From contig NZ_JARUBF010000001.1 in the NCBI RefSeq assembly GCF_029626025.1, forward strand, positions 2,046,001 through 2,110,000: a DNA stretch of 64,000 bases, written 5' to 3'. The notes beneath the pieces are model-generated. The model made no database searches and was not told where the DNA came from. It was given only the letters and a program-made list of their open reading frames with translations. Within the stretch, counting starts at the first letter, position 1. The number at the start of each line of letters is the position of its first letter. Shown one piece after another: positions 25,705 to 34,282 of the stretch. Origin of the DNA: Solwaraspora sp. WMMD406. Lineage in GTDB: Bacteria > Actinomycetota > Actinomycetes > Mycobacteriales > Micromonosporaceae. Position numbers and translations under genes: made by a program.

Positions 25705-26315
25705 ACCGCCGACCAGGTTTCGGCAATCCGGTCCGGTCTCGCGCCGCGTCACCGGCCGATTTTCAACCTCGGTGCCGGGTGTGGGCTGCGTCAGGGCGAG
25801 ATCTTCGGCATCGGCGTCGATGATCTCGACCTGGATGCCGGCTGGGTGCATGTCGTACGTCAGGTCAAGCGGGTCCGGTCCCGGCTGGTGTTCGGTCTTC
25901 CGAAGAACGACCGGGATCGCCGGGTGCCGCTGCCGGCGTCGGCCGTCCGGGTGCTGCGGGAGCACCTGGTCGTCTTCAAGCCGGTCACGATCACCTTGCC
26001 GTGGGAGGACCCGTTCAAGGGCGACCCGGTGGCGGTGCCGCTGGTGTTCACCACGACGCGGGGAACGCGCTGAACCGGGCGACGTTCGATGGCAAGAGCT
26101 GGCAGCCGGCGGTCGAGGCGGCGGGCATCGTGCCGACCAGGGCGACGGGGATGCACGATTTGCGGCACGCAGGCCCCAGTTCACGCTGCGGGTGTACACG
26201 CATCTGATGCCGGCCGGCGAGGAGCGGACCCGACGCGCTGTTCGAGGACGACGCAGGGAAGGGCGGCGAAGGCGACGACGGCGGGGACGTCTCGGATGAC
26301 CCGGACGCCCTGTAG
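25705..26315 (+). pseudogene. Tyrosine recombinase (integrase) interrupted by the IS21 element and decayed
   Basis: Joining 23056-23070 to 25710 onward, with one ACCGC copy, gives ALVRWTADQVSAIRSGLAP and then FNLGAGCGLRQGEIFG, the box I region of actinobacterial integrases with its catalytic Arg. It continues through VPLPASAVRVLREHL and, after a frameshift near 26070, FDGKSWQPAVEAAGI and GMHDLRHA. The segment between DLRHA and FTLRVYTHLMP, about 30 residues with the LGH motif, is deleted; the nucleophile Tyr survives in RVYTHL. Another shift precedes the end DDPDAL at TAG 26313. It cannot be active. It lies 73 bases from the right flanking repeat, as integrases lie near att sites. Confidence 0.82.
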
Positions 26316-26388
26316 ACGCCCTGAGGGGCCTCGGTGGGGGTGTTCGTGCAGCTCAGCGGGGGTGCGGGTGCGAGAATCCGGCGTACAG

Positions 26389-26520
26389 GTCGACCCCGTC
26401 CGTCCCACCCCGGATCAGTACGCCGATCAAAGCGCTGAGCTGAGCGGACTCCTGTCGTCGATGGTCATTCACAATCAATTTTCGTCGTCATCTGGCACCC
26501 TGGAGACGCCCTGATCTTGG
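26389..26520. repeat. Right flanking direct repeat of the accessory element
   Basis: About 132 bases, GTCGACCCCGTCCGTCCCACC-like start (one base longer than copy 1 here) to CCTGATCTTGG, matching 19391-19530 in the same orientation. By eye about three quarters of positions agree, with the best match at both ends. Together with the adjacent recombinase remnant this supports a bounded, now immobile element of about 7 kb. Confidence 0.6.
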
Positions 26521-26546
26521 GCCGACAACCCGGCTCGGCCGGGTAC

Positions 26547-26891
26547 TCATGAGGTGACTTGATAGCGAGCCAGCATCGACACGATGGTTTCGACGCGGGC
26601 GGTCAGGGCCTCGCCGGCCGGGTGATGGATTCGTACCGAGGTGATCGTGGAGCCGGGGTCGTTGGCCAGCTCCAGGCGGAGTGCGCTGGTGCCGATGAGC
26701 GGATAGGCGTACCACCGGTGCGGGTCGTCGGTGTCGGTGGCGTCGAGTCCGAATGCGATGGCGTCCCAGTCCCAGTCGTCGGCCTCGTAGTAAACCAGTT
26801 CGGCGAGCGACTCGATCAGGGCGCGGACATTCGTCGTGAGAACCCAGCCGTCGGTGGTGGCTGATGGGCTCAGCTCGCCGTCGGTGCTCAT
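26547..26891 (-). CDS. Hypothetical 114-residue acidic protein
   Basis: A compact acidic protein with good third-position G/C. It has an N-terminal helix TTNVRALIESLAELVYYEADDWDWD, beta-rich RWYAYPLIGTSALRLELAND and SVRIHHPAG, and a C-terminal helix LTARVETIVSMLARY. No signal peptide or membrane segment is seen. The layout resembles small immunity-like or adaptor proteins, but I do not recognise the family. It lies just outside the right flanking repeat, so it belongs either to the host flank or to a later insertion. Confidence 0.7.
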   Translation of the reverse strand: MSTDGELSPSATTDGWVLTTNVRALIESLAELVYYEADDWDWDAIAFGLDATDTDDPHRWYAYPLIGTSALRLELANDPGSTITSVRIHHPAGEALTARVETIVSMLARYQVTS

Positions 26892-27190
26892 CCGGTGAGG
26901 GTAGGCCGGGCAGTCGGAAGCTCGGACCGCGACGGCGGCCGACCCCGGAGATCGAGCGGCGGCGGTTGACGAGGCCGCACGGCACCTGCCGACTTAGACC
27001 TGATCAGCGGCGAGTGTCACTACCTGACCGGGACGATTCCCCGCCGCCGAGCTCGTCCGGGTAGCGCTGGACGTGCGGGTCGCGGCCGCCCGGCTCATCT
27101 CTTGAGATGGCCGCCCCTGCGGATCTTTGCCAGGCTGGGGTGCCAATCCATGCCGGTGGACAGGCTGCCGATACCGGCTACGGTCGTAGC
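26892..27190. other. Gap without a supported gene
   Basis: About 300 bases between the divergently oriented hypothetical gene and the phd-like antitoxin. Frames are short and lack coding bias. The last 60 bases, before ATG 27191, must hold the antitoxin promoter. Confidence 0.4.
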
Positions 27191-27454
27191 ATGTCAGCTA
27201 CAAGCGTGATTCCCTCGCGTGACCTGCGTAACCACACTGCTGAGGTCCTGCGCCGCGTCGAGGCGGGTGAGGAGATAGAGATTCTGTACAATAATCGACC
27301 AGTGGCCAGGCTCATCCCGCTGCACGCCCGCCGCCAATGGATACCGGCAACCGAAATCTTGGCGCGAATCAGCGCGCTCGGGCCTGACCACACCGGCATG
27401 AGGGACGAACTGCGCGGCACTCTGACCGACACCACCGACGACCTGCCGTGGTAG
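27191..27454 (+). CDS. Phd/YefM-type antitoxin
   Basis: An 87-residue protein with the Phd/YefM fold: SVIPSRDLRNHTAEVLRRVEAGEEIEILYNNRPVARL is the dimerising DNA-binding half, and the C-terminal RDELRGTLTDTTDDLPW is the flexible toxin-binding tail. Its stop overlaps the start of a PIN-domain toxin gene, the usual arrangement of phd-vapC modules. The antitoxin is intact while the toxin is broken, so it may now serve only as a DNA-binding protein or as an anti-addiction partner. Confidence 0.88.
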   Translation: MSATSVIPSRDLRNHTAEVLRRVEAGEEIEILYNNRPVARLIPLHARRQWIPATEILARISALGPDHTGMRDELRGTLTDTTDDLPW

Positions 27455-27855
27455 CGCCACGCCGCGCCGCCGCCGACACGTCGCTGTTCATCGGTTCGGA
27501 GGCGCGCCGCTTTGATGATCAGGCACTTGTCGGGCTGGACTTGGGCGTGTCCGTGATCACCCTCGGTGAACTCCGCCTTGGAGTCGTTAGCGCCAGCCAC
27601 AATCCCGATGCCGCCTCCCGGCGTCTGGCCACCTATGAGCTGGCTAGACAGTTGAGCTGGCTAGACAGTTCCAGCCGCTGCCCATCGACGAACGGGTCAG
27701 CGACGCCTGGGCGCTGCTGGTAGCGAAGCTGCGTGCCGAAGGCCGCAAGGCCCCGATCAACGACAGCTAGATCGCAGCCACAGCATTGGCGCACAACCTC
27801 CCGCTGGCCACCCAGGGCACCGACTACGACGTGAGAGGCCGGTTCGCTAGGTCTT
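27448..27855 (+). pseudogene. VapC PIN-domain toxin broken by a 17-bp duplication and a nonsense codon
   Basis: The start reads VAPRRAAADTSLFIGSEARR (first PIN Asp) and LDLGVSVITLGELRLGV (catalytic Glu). At 27637-27670 the 17-bp word GAGCTGGCTAGACAGTT occurs twice in tandem, throwing the frame. Removing one copy restores YELARQFQPLPIDERVSDAW, then LLVAKLRAEGRKAPINDS, a TAG where Trp is expected, and IAATALAHNLPLATQGTDYD (two more PIN residues). The 3' end runs into the IS5-type element. There are therefore three independent lesions, and the toxin is certainly dead. Confidence 0.88.
27637..27670 (+). repeat. 17-bp tandem duplication inside vapC
   Basis: Two adjacent perfect copies of GAGCTGGCTAGACAGTT (27637-27653 and 27654-27670). 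Seventeen is not a multiple of three, so this alone inactivates the toxin. It looks like a replication-slippage event. Confidence 0.95.
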
Positions 27856-27934
27856 GTCCATTGTGGGTTGGTCTGATCGTGCGAATGTGAGCGGTGGTCG
27901 TAACCGGTGAGGACGTGACCGCGTTGGGTCGATC

Positions 27935-28765
27935 ATGGGTGAACGCGCGGCGTATCCGAGTGACCTGACCGACGAACAGTGGGCGGTGATCGGACCGTTC
28001 CTGCAGGCGTGGAAGACCCGCCACCCGTCGGTGTCCGGGCATCAGGGCCGCTACGAGCTGCGGGAGATCGTCAACGCGATCTTCTACCAGAACCGGACCG
28101 GCTGCCAGTGGGCGTACCTGCCACACGACCTGCCGCCGAAGTCGGCGACGTACTACTACTTCGCCCGGTGGCGTGACGACGGCACCGACCAGGTCATCCA
28201 CGACCTGCTGCGGTGCCAGGTCAGGGAGAAGGCCGGCCGTACCGAGGACCCGAGCGCGGTGGTGCTGGACACCCAGTCGGTCCGCGTGGCCAACAATGTG
28301 CCCGCCGCGACGACCGGCAAGGACGCCGCCAAGAAGGTACCGGGGCGCAAACGGGGCCTCGCCGTGGACGCGTTGGGGCTGGTCATCGCGGTCGTGGTCA
28401 CCGCCGCGTCGGTCACCGACAACGCCATCGGCATCCGGCTGCTCGACCAGGTCGTCGCGCACACCCCCACCGTAACCCGCGCGTGGGTCGACGCAGGGTT
28501 CAAACAGGACATGGCGCTGCACGGCGCCGTCCTGGGTGTCGACGTCGAGGTCGTCAAACGCGCCGACACCCGGCCCGGGTTCGTACCGGTCCGCAGACGC
28601 TGGATCGTCGAACAGACCCTCGGCACCCTGATGCTGCACCGCCGTCTCGTCCGCGAGTACGAGAGCCGACCGGAGTCCAGCGTGTCACGCACCTGGTGGG
28701 CGTCCACCGCGAACCTGGTCCGCCGACTGACCGGCACCAGCACACCCACCTGGCGGCAGCGGTGA
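27935..28765 (+). CDS. IS5-family DDE transposase
   Basis: A 276-residue transposase. The N-terminal DUF4096-type domain is YPSDLTDEQWAVIGPFL and IVNAIFYQNRTGCQWAYLPHDLPPK. The catalytic triad is seen in VVLDTQSVR (D), AWVDAGFKQD (D) and WIVEQTLGTL (E), and the C-terminal SRTWWASTANLVRRL closes the fold. The frame is uninterrupted, so the enzyme may be active if the ends are intact. Its stop overlaps the GTG start of the next gene. Confidence 0.92.
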   Translation: MGERAAYPSDLTDEQWAVIGPFLQAWKTRHPSVSGHQGRYELREIVNAIFYQNRTGCQWAYLPHDLPPKSATYYYFARWRDDGTDQVIHDLLRCQVREKAGRTEDPSAVVLDTQSVRVANNVPAATTGKDAAKKVPGRKRGLAVDALGLVIAVVVTAASVTDNAIGIRLLDQVVAHTPTVTRAWVDAGFKQDMALHGAVLGVDVEVVKRADTRPGFVPVRRRWIVEQTLGTLMLHRRLVREYESRPESSVSRTWWASTANLVRRLTGTSTPTWRQR

Positions 28766-29169
28766 ACCTCACCACGGTCCTCGACCTGATCGCCCACCAG
28801 GAGGCCGCCGCCGGCCAGACAGCCGACCGGCTACGCGAGCAGATCGCCACCCTCACCGCCGAACTCGGCCGCGTCGACAGCGAACTGGCCGCCCTGGCGA
28901 CCACCCGCACCACCCTGCGCGCGCTCGCCGCCGCCGAGTTCACCGCCGACGACCCGACGATCGCCAGCACCCCCTACCAGCAGATCCTGGAAGTCCTCGC
29001 CGCCACACCCGCCAGGATGCGGGCGAAGGGCATCTGCCTCGCACTCGGCGTCGAGCCTTCACCGAAGCACGTCGAAGGCGCCCGCGCGAAGCTCAAACGG
29101 ATGGTCAACCGCCGGGTCCTCACCGAAGACGAACCCGGAGTGTTCACTCTCGCCCCGAAACGGACGTAA
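28762..29169 (+). CDS. Passenger protein linked to IS5 transposase (coiled coil plus winged-helix-like domain)
   Basis: A 135-residue protein that starts at GTG 28762, overlapping the transposase stop (GTGA). Residues about 15-50 are a heptad-like coiled coil (ADRLREQIATLTAELGRVDSELAAL). The C-terminal 70 residues, with QILEVLAATPARMRAKGICLALGVEP and AKLKRMVNRRVLTEDEPGVFTL, read as a winged helix. I recall similar proteins next to IS5-type transposases in actinobacteria, but no function. It may bind the IS ends or regulate transposition. Confidence 0.7.
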   Translation: MNLTTVLDLIAHQEAAAGQTADRLREQIATLTAELGRVDSELAALATTRTTLRALAAAEFTADDPTIASTPYQQILEVLAATPARMRAKGICLALGVEPSPKHVEGARAKLKRMVNRRVLTEDEPGVFTLAPKRT

Positions 29170-29299
29170 TCTTCCGAACTGCCCTCTGATACCCGGCTTG
29201 ACCGTGCTCAAATCTGAGCGACGACAGCACAGGGCCGCCGGTGACCGGAGGTTGCCCACAGCTGGATGGTGTCAAGCCCCGGGTTTGATGGAGAGTTGG

Positions 29300-30216
<917 letters not shown>

Positions 30217-30220
<4 letters not shown>

Positions 30221-30534
30221 CGCGACGGCCGGTCCAGTTCGGCCGCGAAGAAAGACGCTGCGGATTTCAGGATCTGGTTCGCCCGCCGCAGCTCACGGAC
30301 CTCCCGTTCCAGCGCGGCGATGCGGTCGGCGTCGCCGCTGGTGGTGCCCGGACGGTCGCCGGCGTCGGTCTCGGCCTGCTTCACCCAGACCCGCAGCGCC
30401 TCGGGGTGCACGCCGAGCTGGTCGGCGATCCGCCGGATCGCGCCGACAGCGGACGCCGGGTCCCGGCGCGCGTCGAGGGCCAACCGGGTCGCACGCTCAC
30501 GCAGCTCGTCGGAGTACTTCTTCGGTGCGGGCAT
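30217..30534 (-). CDS. IS3 OrfA (HTH protein)
   Basis: A 105-residue IS3 OrfA. KKYSDELRERATRLALDAR, then AIRRIADQLGVHPEALRVWVKQAE is the helix-turn-helix that recognises the IS ends, and the C-terminal DRIAALEREVRELRRANQILKSA is the leucine zipper used for dimerisation. Its stop overlaps the OrfB start (ATGA), so OrfB is made by coupling or frameshifting. The frame is intact. Confidence 0.92.
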
Positions 30535-30628
30535 CGCTGGTGTTCCTCCCAGGTTTCGATGTCTCCATCAAACCCGGTGCGGGACATGGTCTCTGACCTG
30601 CGGTTGTCAGTCCGTGTGAGAGATCAAG

Positions 30629-30701
30629 TGCGCCCGGTAGGGTTCGAACCTACGACCTTGGGATTAGAAGTCCCCTGCTCTATCCGCTGAGCTACGGGCG
30701 C
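30629..30701 (-). tRNA. tRNA-Arg(TCT)
   Basis: A cloverleaf on the minus strand: acceptor GCGCCCG/CGGGCGC, D arm GCTC...GAGC, loop CTTCTAA with anticodon TCT, T arm GTAGG-TTCGAAC-CCTAC. The first anticodon-stem pair is G-A, the rest pair. It forms the right border of the accessory region. Confidence 0.92.
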
Positions 30702-30905
30702 CTGCAGGTCGACGGGCCCGCCGTGGCCGGCTGCCGACCTGCCGGATGGATCTTCCGGTCCGGCGTGCACATAGTAGTGGCCGCTGGTTGCCGTGACGAG
30801 CGGCTAAGCCGGCCGCGTCGTGTACCGGGCCGTGTCGATGTCGTTCCAGCCGGTCGGGTGGCAGCCCTCGCGCCGGGGCCGACGCTCACACCTTGTCCGA
30901 GATCG

Positions 30906-31931
30906 TCACCCCTCCTCCGGCACGCCACGGCTGGCCGGGCGTTCCGCCGACACCCGCTGACCCGGATCCGGCCCGGCCGGCTCGCTGGTGAAGTACGCCC
31001 GTAGCCAGCGGTCCAGCTCGCTGAAGACCTGGTCACGGGCGGGTTGGCGAGACAGGGTCAGGTCGTGCATGCCGCCGTCGATGCGGACCAGGGTGACGTG
31101 CCGGCCGAGCCTCGGTGCCCAGCGGGCCATGTGTTCGACGTCGAGGACCGCGTCCGCCAGGGTCGCCGCGTCGTGCCAGCGGAGGCTGCGGAACGACCGG
31201 GTCGAGCAGGCCAGCAGGATCGGCGCGCTGATGTGCAGCCCGTGGCGGAGCTGCTTCTGTGCGCGTCGGATCGCGGTCAGCCAGCCGACCCGGACCGGAA
31301 AGCCACCCAGCGGTTTCCACGCGAGGTCGTAGTTCCATTCGCCGCGATGAGAGGCATGCACGCTCTGGCCGTACACGTGGGAGAGCCCGACCCGGACGAC
31401 GCGGTAGGGCGTCCGGGCGGCGACCCGGCAGACGGCCGCCGCCACCGGTCGGCGCATCAACCAGGGTGCGTTGATGTCGAAGAACGGGCTGTTGAGGAAC
31501 AGGCCGTCGGGCGCGAGGCCCTGGTCGGCGCGGGCGTGTGCCCAGATGGAGGCGATCAGCCCGCCGGTGGAGTGGCCGTTGACCAGCAAAGTCTCGTTGC
31601 CGTCCTGCTCACGGATGATCCGGGCGGCGGCGTCGAGTTCGGGGAAGTAGTCGCTGATGTCGCGGCAGAAGTTGGGGGTCTGGTGCGGCAGCAGGCTGCG
31701 GCCGTACTTGCGCAGGTCGAGCGCGTAGAAGTCCCAGCCGCCCCGGACGAAGTGGTCGGCCAGGTGGGTCTGGAAGAAGTAGTCGACGAAGCCGTGCAGG
31801 TAGAGCACGGCCCGGCCGCTGGGGCGGTCGGCGCGGCGGCGGATCAGGGTCGCGACGACCGGTCCCTCGTCGTCCGGGTCGAGCTCGATGACCTGCTGCT
31901 CGTACGGTGGTCCGAGGATGTCAGGCTGCAC
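30906..31931 (-). CDS. Alpha/beta hydrolase (monoacylglycerol-lipase-like)
   Basis: A 341-residue cytoplasmic hydrolase of the serine aminopeptidase S33 type. The oxyanion strand is AVLYLHGFVDYF, the nucleophile elbow is LLVNGHSTGGLIAS (GxSxG with Ser), the acid is probably in the LADAVLDVEH or LVRIDGG region, and GGMHDLTLS carries the catalytic His. DFYALDLRKYGRS matches the lysophospholipase/monoacylglycerol lipase group. It should cleave a carboxylic ester; the substrate is unknown. It is transcribed divergently from the PPOX gene, with about 50 bases between them. Confidence 0.88.
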   Translation of the reverse strand: MQPDILGPPYEQQVIELDPDDEGPVVATLIRRRADRPSGRAVLYLHGFVDYFFQTHLADHFVRGGWDFYALDLRKYGRSLLPHQTPNFCRDISDYFPELDAAARIIREQDGNETLLVNGHSTGGLIASIWAHARADQGLAPDGLFLNSPFFDINAPWLMRRPVAAAVCRVAARTPYRVVRVGLSHVYGQSVHASHRGEWNYDLAWKPLGGFPVRVGWLTAIRRAQKQLRHGLHISAPILLACSTRSFRSLRWHDAATLADAVLDVEHMARWAPRLGRHVTLVRIDGGMHDLTLSRQPARDQVFSELDRWLRAYFTSEPAGPDPGQRVSAERPASRGVPEEG

Positions 31932-31983
31932 GCCTCCGACCGTACCGCTGTCGGGTTACCTGTGGGTAGGTAAGGATGGGAAC

Positions 31984-32394
31984 ATGGACATCGAACAGGT
32001 ACGCGACTTTCTGCGGACCAATCATCGTGCCGTGATGGTGACCCGTCACCCGGACGGCGGGCTGCAGACCAGTCCCGTGTTGGCGACCGTCGACGACGAG
32101 GGCCGCGTGCTCGTCAGCACCCGTCAGACCGCCGTCAAGGTCCGCAACCTGCTGCGCGATCCTCGGGTGACGTTCTGTGTGACCACCGACCGGTTCTTCG
32201 GCGACTGGGTGCAGATCGACGGGCAGGCCGAGGTCGTACCGTTGCCGGACGCCCTCGACCCGCTGGTGGACTACTACCGGCGGATCTCCGGCGAGCATCC
32301 GGACTGGGACGACTACCGCGCGGCGATGCAGCGGGAAGGCCGGGTCGCGGTCCGCGTGACGGTCACCCACGCCGGTCCGGACCACCACGGCTGA
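31984..32394 (+). CDS. PPOX-class (probably F420- or FMN-dependent) oxidoreductase
   Basis: A 136-residue split beta-barrel protein. The family pattern is VRDFLRTNHRAVMVTRHPDGGLQTSPV, followed by VLVSTRQTAVKVRNLLRDPRVTFCV, where Ser-Thr and Lys bind the cofactor phosphate. In actinobacteria many proteins of this length use F420. AGGATGGG precedes the ATG at 31984; the open frame upstream has no ribosome site. It may reduce a small ketone or quinone. Confidence 0.88.
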   Translation: MDIEQVRDFLRTNHRAVMVTRHPDGGLQTSPVLATVDDEGRVLVSTRQTAVKVRNLLRDPRVTFCVTTDRFFGDWVQIDGQAEVVPLPDALDPLVDYYRRISGEHPDWDDYRAAMQREGRVAVRVTVTHAGPDHHG

Positions 32395-32403
32395 CCCCCA
32401 GCG

Positions 32404-32443
32404 GTACGGCTCCGTCAGGTCCCCTTCGTACGGCTCCGTCAGG
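32404..32443. repeat. Two 16-bp direct repeats between convergent genes
   Basis: GTACGGCTCCGTCAGG occurs at 32404-32419 and 32428-32443, exactly 24 bases apart, between the stops of the PPOX gene and the small operon on the other strand. No function is evident. Confidence 0.75.
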
Positions 32444-32452
32444 GTAGCCGGA

Positions 32453-32731
32453 TCAGGGCGGGTACTCGACTCCGTTGGTGTCCCGCTGGCGGTGCCGTAC
32501 GCCGGGCCGGGTCAGCGCCTCCTTGTAGACGCCGATCGCGACCATCCGGCCGTCGCGCCCGCCGAGGATGACGGTGGCCAGGACGCCGATCACCGGCGAC
32601 TGCTCCTGGTCGAGCCCGTAGCGGATGTCCGCGACACGGACACGCATCGAGCGGTCCCCGTACACCCAGTCGGCTTTGCCCAGGTGCAGCACGTCGCCGA
32701 CGCGGAGCAGTTCGTCGTCGTCACGCGCCAT
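32453..32731 (-). CDS. Hypothetical 92-residue beta-rich protein
   Basis: A small protein starting at ATG 32731 with GGAGG seven bases upstream. Its pattern LRVGDVLHLGKADWVYGDRSMRVRVADI looks like an SH3- or OB-like barrel, then VIGVLATVILGGRDGRMVAIGVYKEAL. No membrane segment is seen. It overlaps the upstream 116-residue gene by 11 bases, so the two form a coupled operon that is divergent from the XRE regulator. I do not recognise the family. Confidence 0.7.
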   Translation of the reverse strand: MARDDDELLRVGDVLHLGKADWVYGDRSMRVRVADIRYGLDQEQSPVIGVLATVILGGRDGRMVAIGVYKEALTRPGVRHRQRDTNGVEYPP

Positions 32732-33071
32732 CGGAAGCCTCCTCGTCGGACGCGCCCGCGACCGGCCACAGGCCGGCATATTGCAGTACGGCGCGAATCC
32801 GGCGTGCTTTCGCCGGTTCCCATCGGTCGAGGACGGCCATCGCCCGGTTGAACGGTTCGCAGAATGCCGCCGAGTCACATACCCGGCATTCGCCGAACCG
32901 GGTCGGCAGGTGGGTGGTGACGATTTTCCGGGCCCGCTTGAGTATCGCTGCGTCGAGCCTCGAACGGTTGATCTTGTTGCCGCGCTGCGTGCTGCCCGGT
33001 GCGGCGGCGACGCCGAGCGACGTGTACCGGGCCAGGCGTGGCGTGCCGCCGATGCCGTCGTTTCTGAGCAC
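32721..33071 (-). CDS. Hypothetical 116-residue protein with paired cysteines
   Basis: GTG 33071 follows GGGGG at good spacing; ATG 33101 is a longer option. The sequence is basic in the middle (LDAAILKRARKIVTTHL) and has RFGECRVCDSAAFCEPFNRAMAVLDRW, three Cys in twelve residues that could bind a metal, followed by two helices. The C-terminus is acidic. It lies first in a two-gene operon that diverges from the XRE/DUF397 module. The motif does not match a zinc-finger family I can name. Confidence 0.6.
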   Translation of the reverse strand: MLRNDGIGGTPRLARYTSLGVAAAPGSTQRGNKINRSRLDAAILKRARKIVTTHLPTRFGECRVCDSAAFCEPFNRAMAVLDRWEPAKARRIRAVLQYAGLWPVAGASDEEASDGA

Positions 33072-33186
33072 GTGATCCCCCTTGAAATGTCGGTGATCCA
33101 TTGGATTCCACCCTGGACTAATCGCCGCCTCGGGATGAAGATGTTGTGGTCACAGTTGCGGATCACGGACCGGCAGGAGGGCCAAG

Positions 33187-33969
33187 TTGGCTGACACGAA
33201 CGATTTTCGCCATGTGCTCCGTCGAGAGCGGATGGCGCGGGGAATCTCGCAGGACGCCCTTGGTGCCGAGGTGTACGTGACCGGCTCGCAGATCGGTAAT
33301 TACGAAGCAGGTAGATCAATTCCTCCGGACGGCGTGGCACGTGCCCTCGACGAGAAGCTCGGTGCCGAGGGCGAACTGCTCAAGCTGGTGGCCGTGGCGC
33401 GCGGCGAGGCCGTCGCCCCGTGGCTGCGCCCGTGGAAGACGACTGAGCGGCAGGCGATCCTGCTGCGCTGGTACGAGCACTCCATCATCCCGGGCCTGCT
33501 ACAGACCGAGGCGTACGCGCGGATGGTGGTCGAGGCCGGTCCCAACACCGAGGCTCAGGTTGACGGGATGACGCACGAGCGGCTGGAGCGGCAGGCCGCG
33601 ACCTTGGGCCGATCCAGCCCGGTGACCCTGAGCGCGATCGTGGGGGAGGCCGCTCTCAGGCTGGGCGATCCGACGATCATGAAGGAGCAGCTAGAACATC
33701 TGGTCGAGATCGGTGATCGCCCAAACGTCCATGTTCGCGTTGTGCCGTTCGCCGCTGGGATGCACGCTGGACTTGGCGGCGCATTCGTCCTGGCGAGCAT
33801 GCCTGATGGGTCATCGGTGGCGTACGTCGACGGCACGCTCGAAGGTGAGGTGGTGAGCAAGGCCAGGGACCTGGGCCGGCTCCTGACAGCGTGGGAATCC
33901 ATCTGTACGAAGGCGCTACCCTGTGACCAGTCCCGCGCCTTCATCCTGAAAGTAGTCGATGAGTTATGA
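33187..33969 (+). CDS. XRE-family regulator with DUF5753 domain
   Basis: A 260-residue protein. Residues 10-60 are a helix-turn-helix (LRRERMARGISQDALGAEVYVTGSQIGNYEAGRSIP). The rest is DUF5753, with the WYEHSIIPGLLQTEAYARMV segment and the VRVVPFAAGMHAGLGGAFVL segment typical of actinobacterial regulators such as BldB partners. TTG 33187 is the start, with AGGAGG eight bases upstream. It overlaps the DUF397 gene by four bases (ATGA); the pair is a known arrangement in Streptomyces and Micromonospora, where the DUF397 protein may antagonise the regulator. Confidence 0.93.
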   Translation: MADTNDFRHVLRRERMARGISQDALGAEVYVTGSQIGNYEAGRSIPPDGVARALDEKLGAEGELLKLVAVARGEAVAPWLRPWKTTERQAILLRWYEHSIIPGLLQTEAYARMVVEAGPNTEAQVDGMTHERLERQAATLGRSSPVTLSAIVGEAALRLGDPTIMKEQLEHLVEIGDRPNVHVRVVPFAAGMHAGLGGAFVLASMPDGSSVAYVDGTLEGEVVSKARDLGRLLTAWESICTKALPCDQSRAFILKVVDEL

Positions 33970-34157
33970 GTCACGAGCTGAAGTGGCGCACTAGTACCCG
34001 TAGCGGTCCCAATGGCGGCGCCTGTGTCGAGGTCGCCGACAACGTGCCGGGTCGGGTGCTGGTCCGTGACACCAAGGACCGGGCCGGCGGGGTGCTGACC
34101 TTCGCGCCGGCGTCCTGGTCGGCGTTCGTCGGCCTGGCGAAGTCGATCGAGCGCTAA
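33966..34157 (+). CDS. DUF397 protein
   Basis: A 63-residue protein with the standard DUF397 pattern: WRTSTRSGPNGGACVEVA, VLVRDTKDRAGGVLTF and a short C-terminal helix ASWSAFVGLAKS. Its ATG overlaps the stop of the XRE gene, so the two are co-translated. A strong terminator follows 26 bases after its stop. Confidence 0.95.
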   Translation: MSHELKWRTSTRSGPNGGACVEVADNVPGRVLVRDTKDRAGGVLTFAPASWSAFVGLAKSIER

Positions 34158-34183
34158 CCGACACCTACCCGTAGATCCACGAA

Positions 34184-34222
34184 GCCCTCGGCCTCCTGCT
34201 CAGCCAGGAAGCCGAGGGCTTT
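34184..34222 (+). terminator. Intrinsic terminator of the XRE-DUF397 operon
   Basis: GCCCTCGGCCTCCTG and GAAGCCGAGGGC form a stem of about 15 bp with one mismatch and a short loop, followed by TTT. It is the usual shape for termination downstream of the DUF397 gene. Confidence 0.75.
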
Positions 34223-34282
34223 CGCGTCGGGCACCTTCGCCGAGGGCTCGTCGCTGTCCGGCCATGCGTGTGGCCAGTCGAG

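Larger units (their letters stand above)
27851..29169 (+). mobile_element. IS5-type element with passenger gene, right end not identified
   Basis: The vapC reading frame ends at about 27850, where GGTCTTGTCCATTGTGG begins, a plausible IS left terminus. The element carries a complete DDE transposase and a coupled second gene. No inverted copy of the left end is visible before the IS3 element at 29270, so the right terminus is either lost or too diverged to recognise. Boundaries are approximate. Confidence 0.55.
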
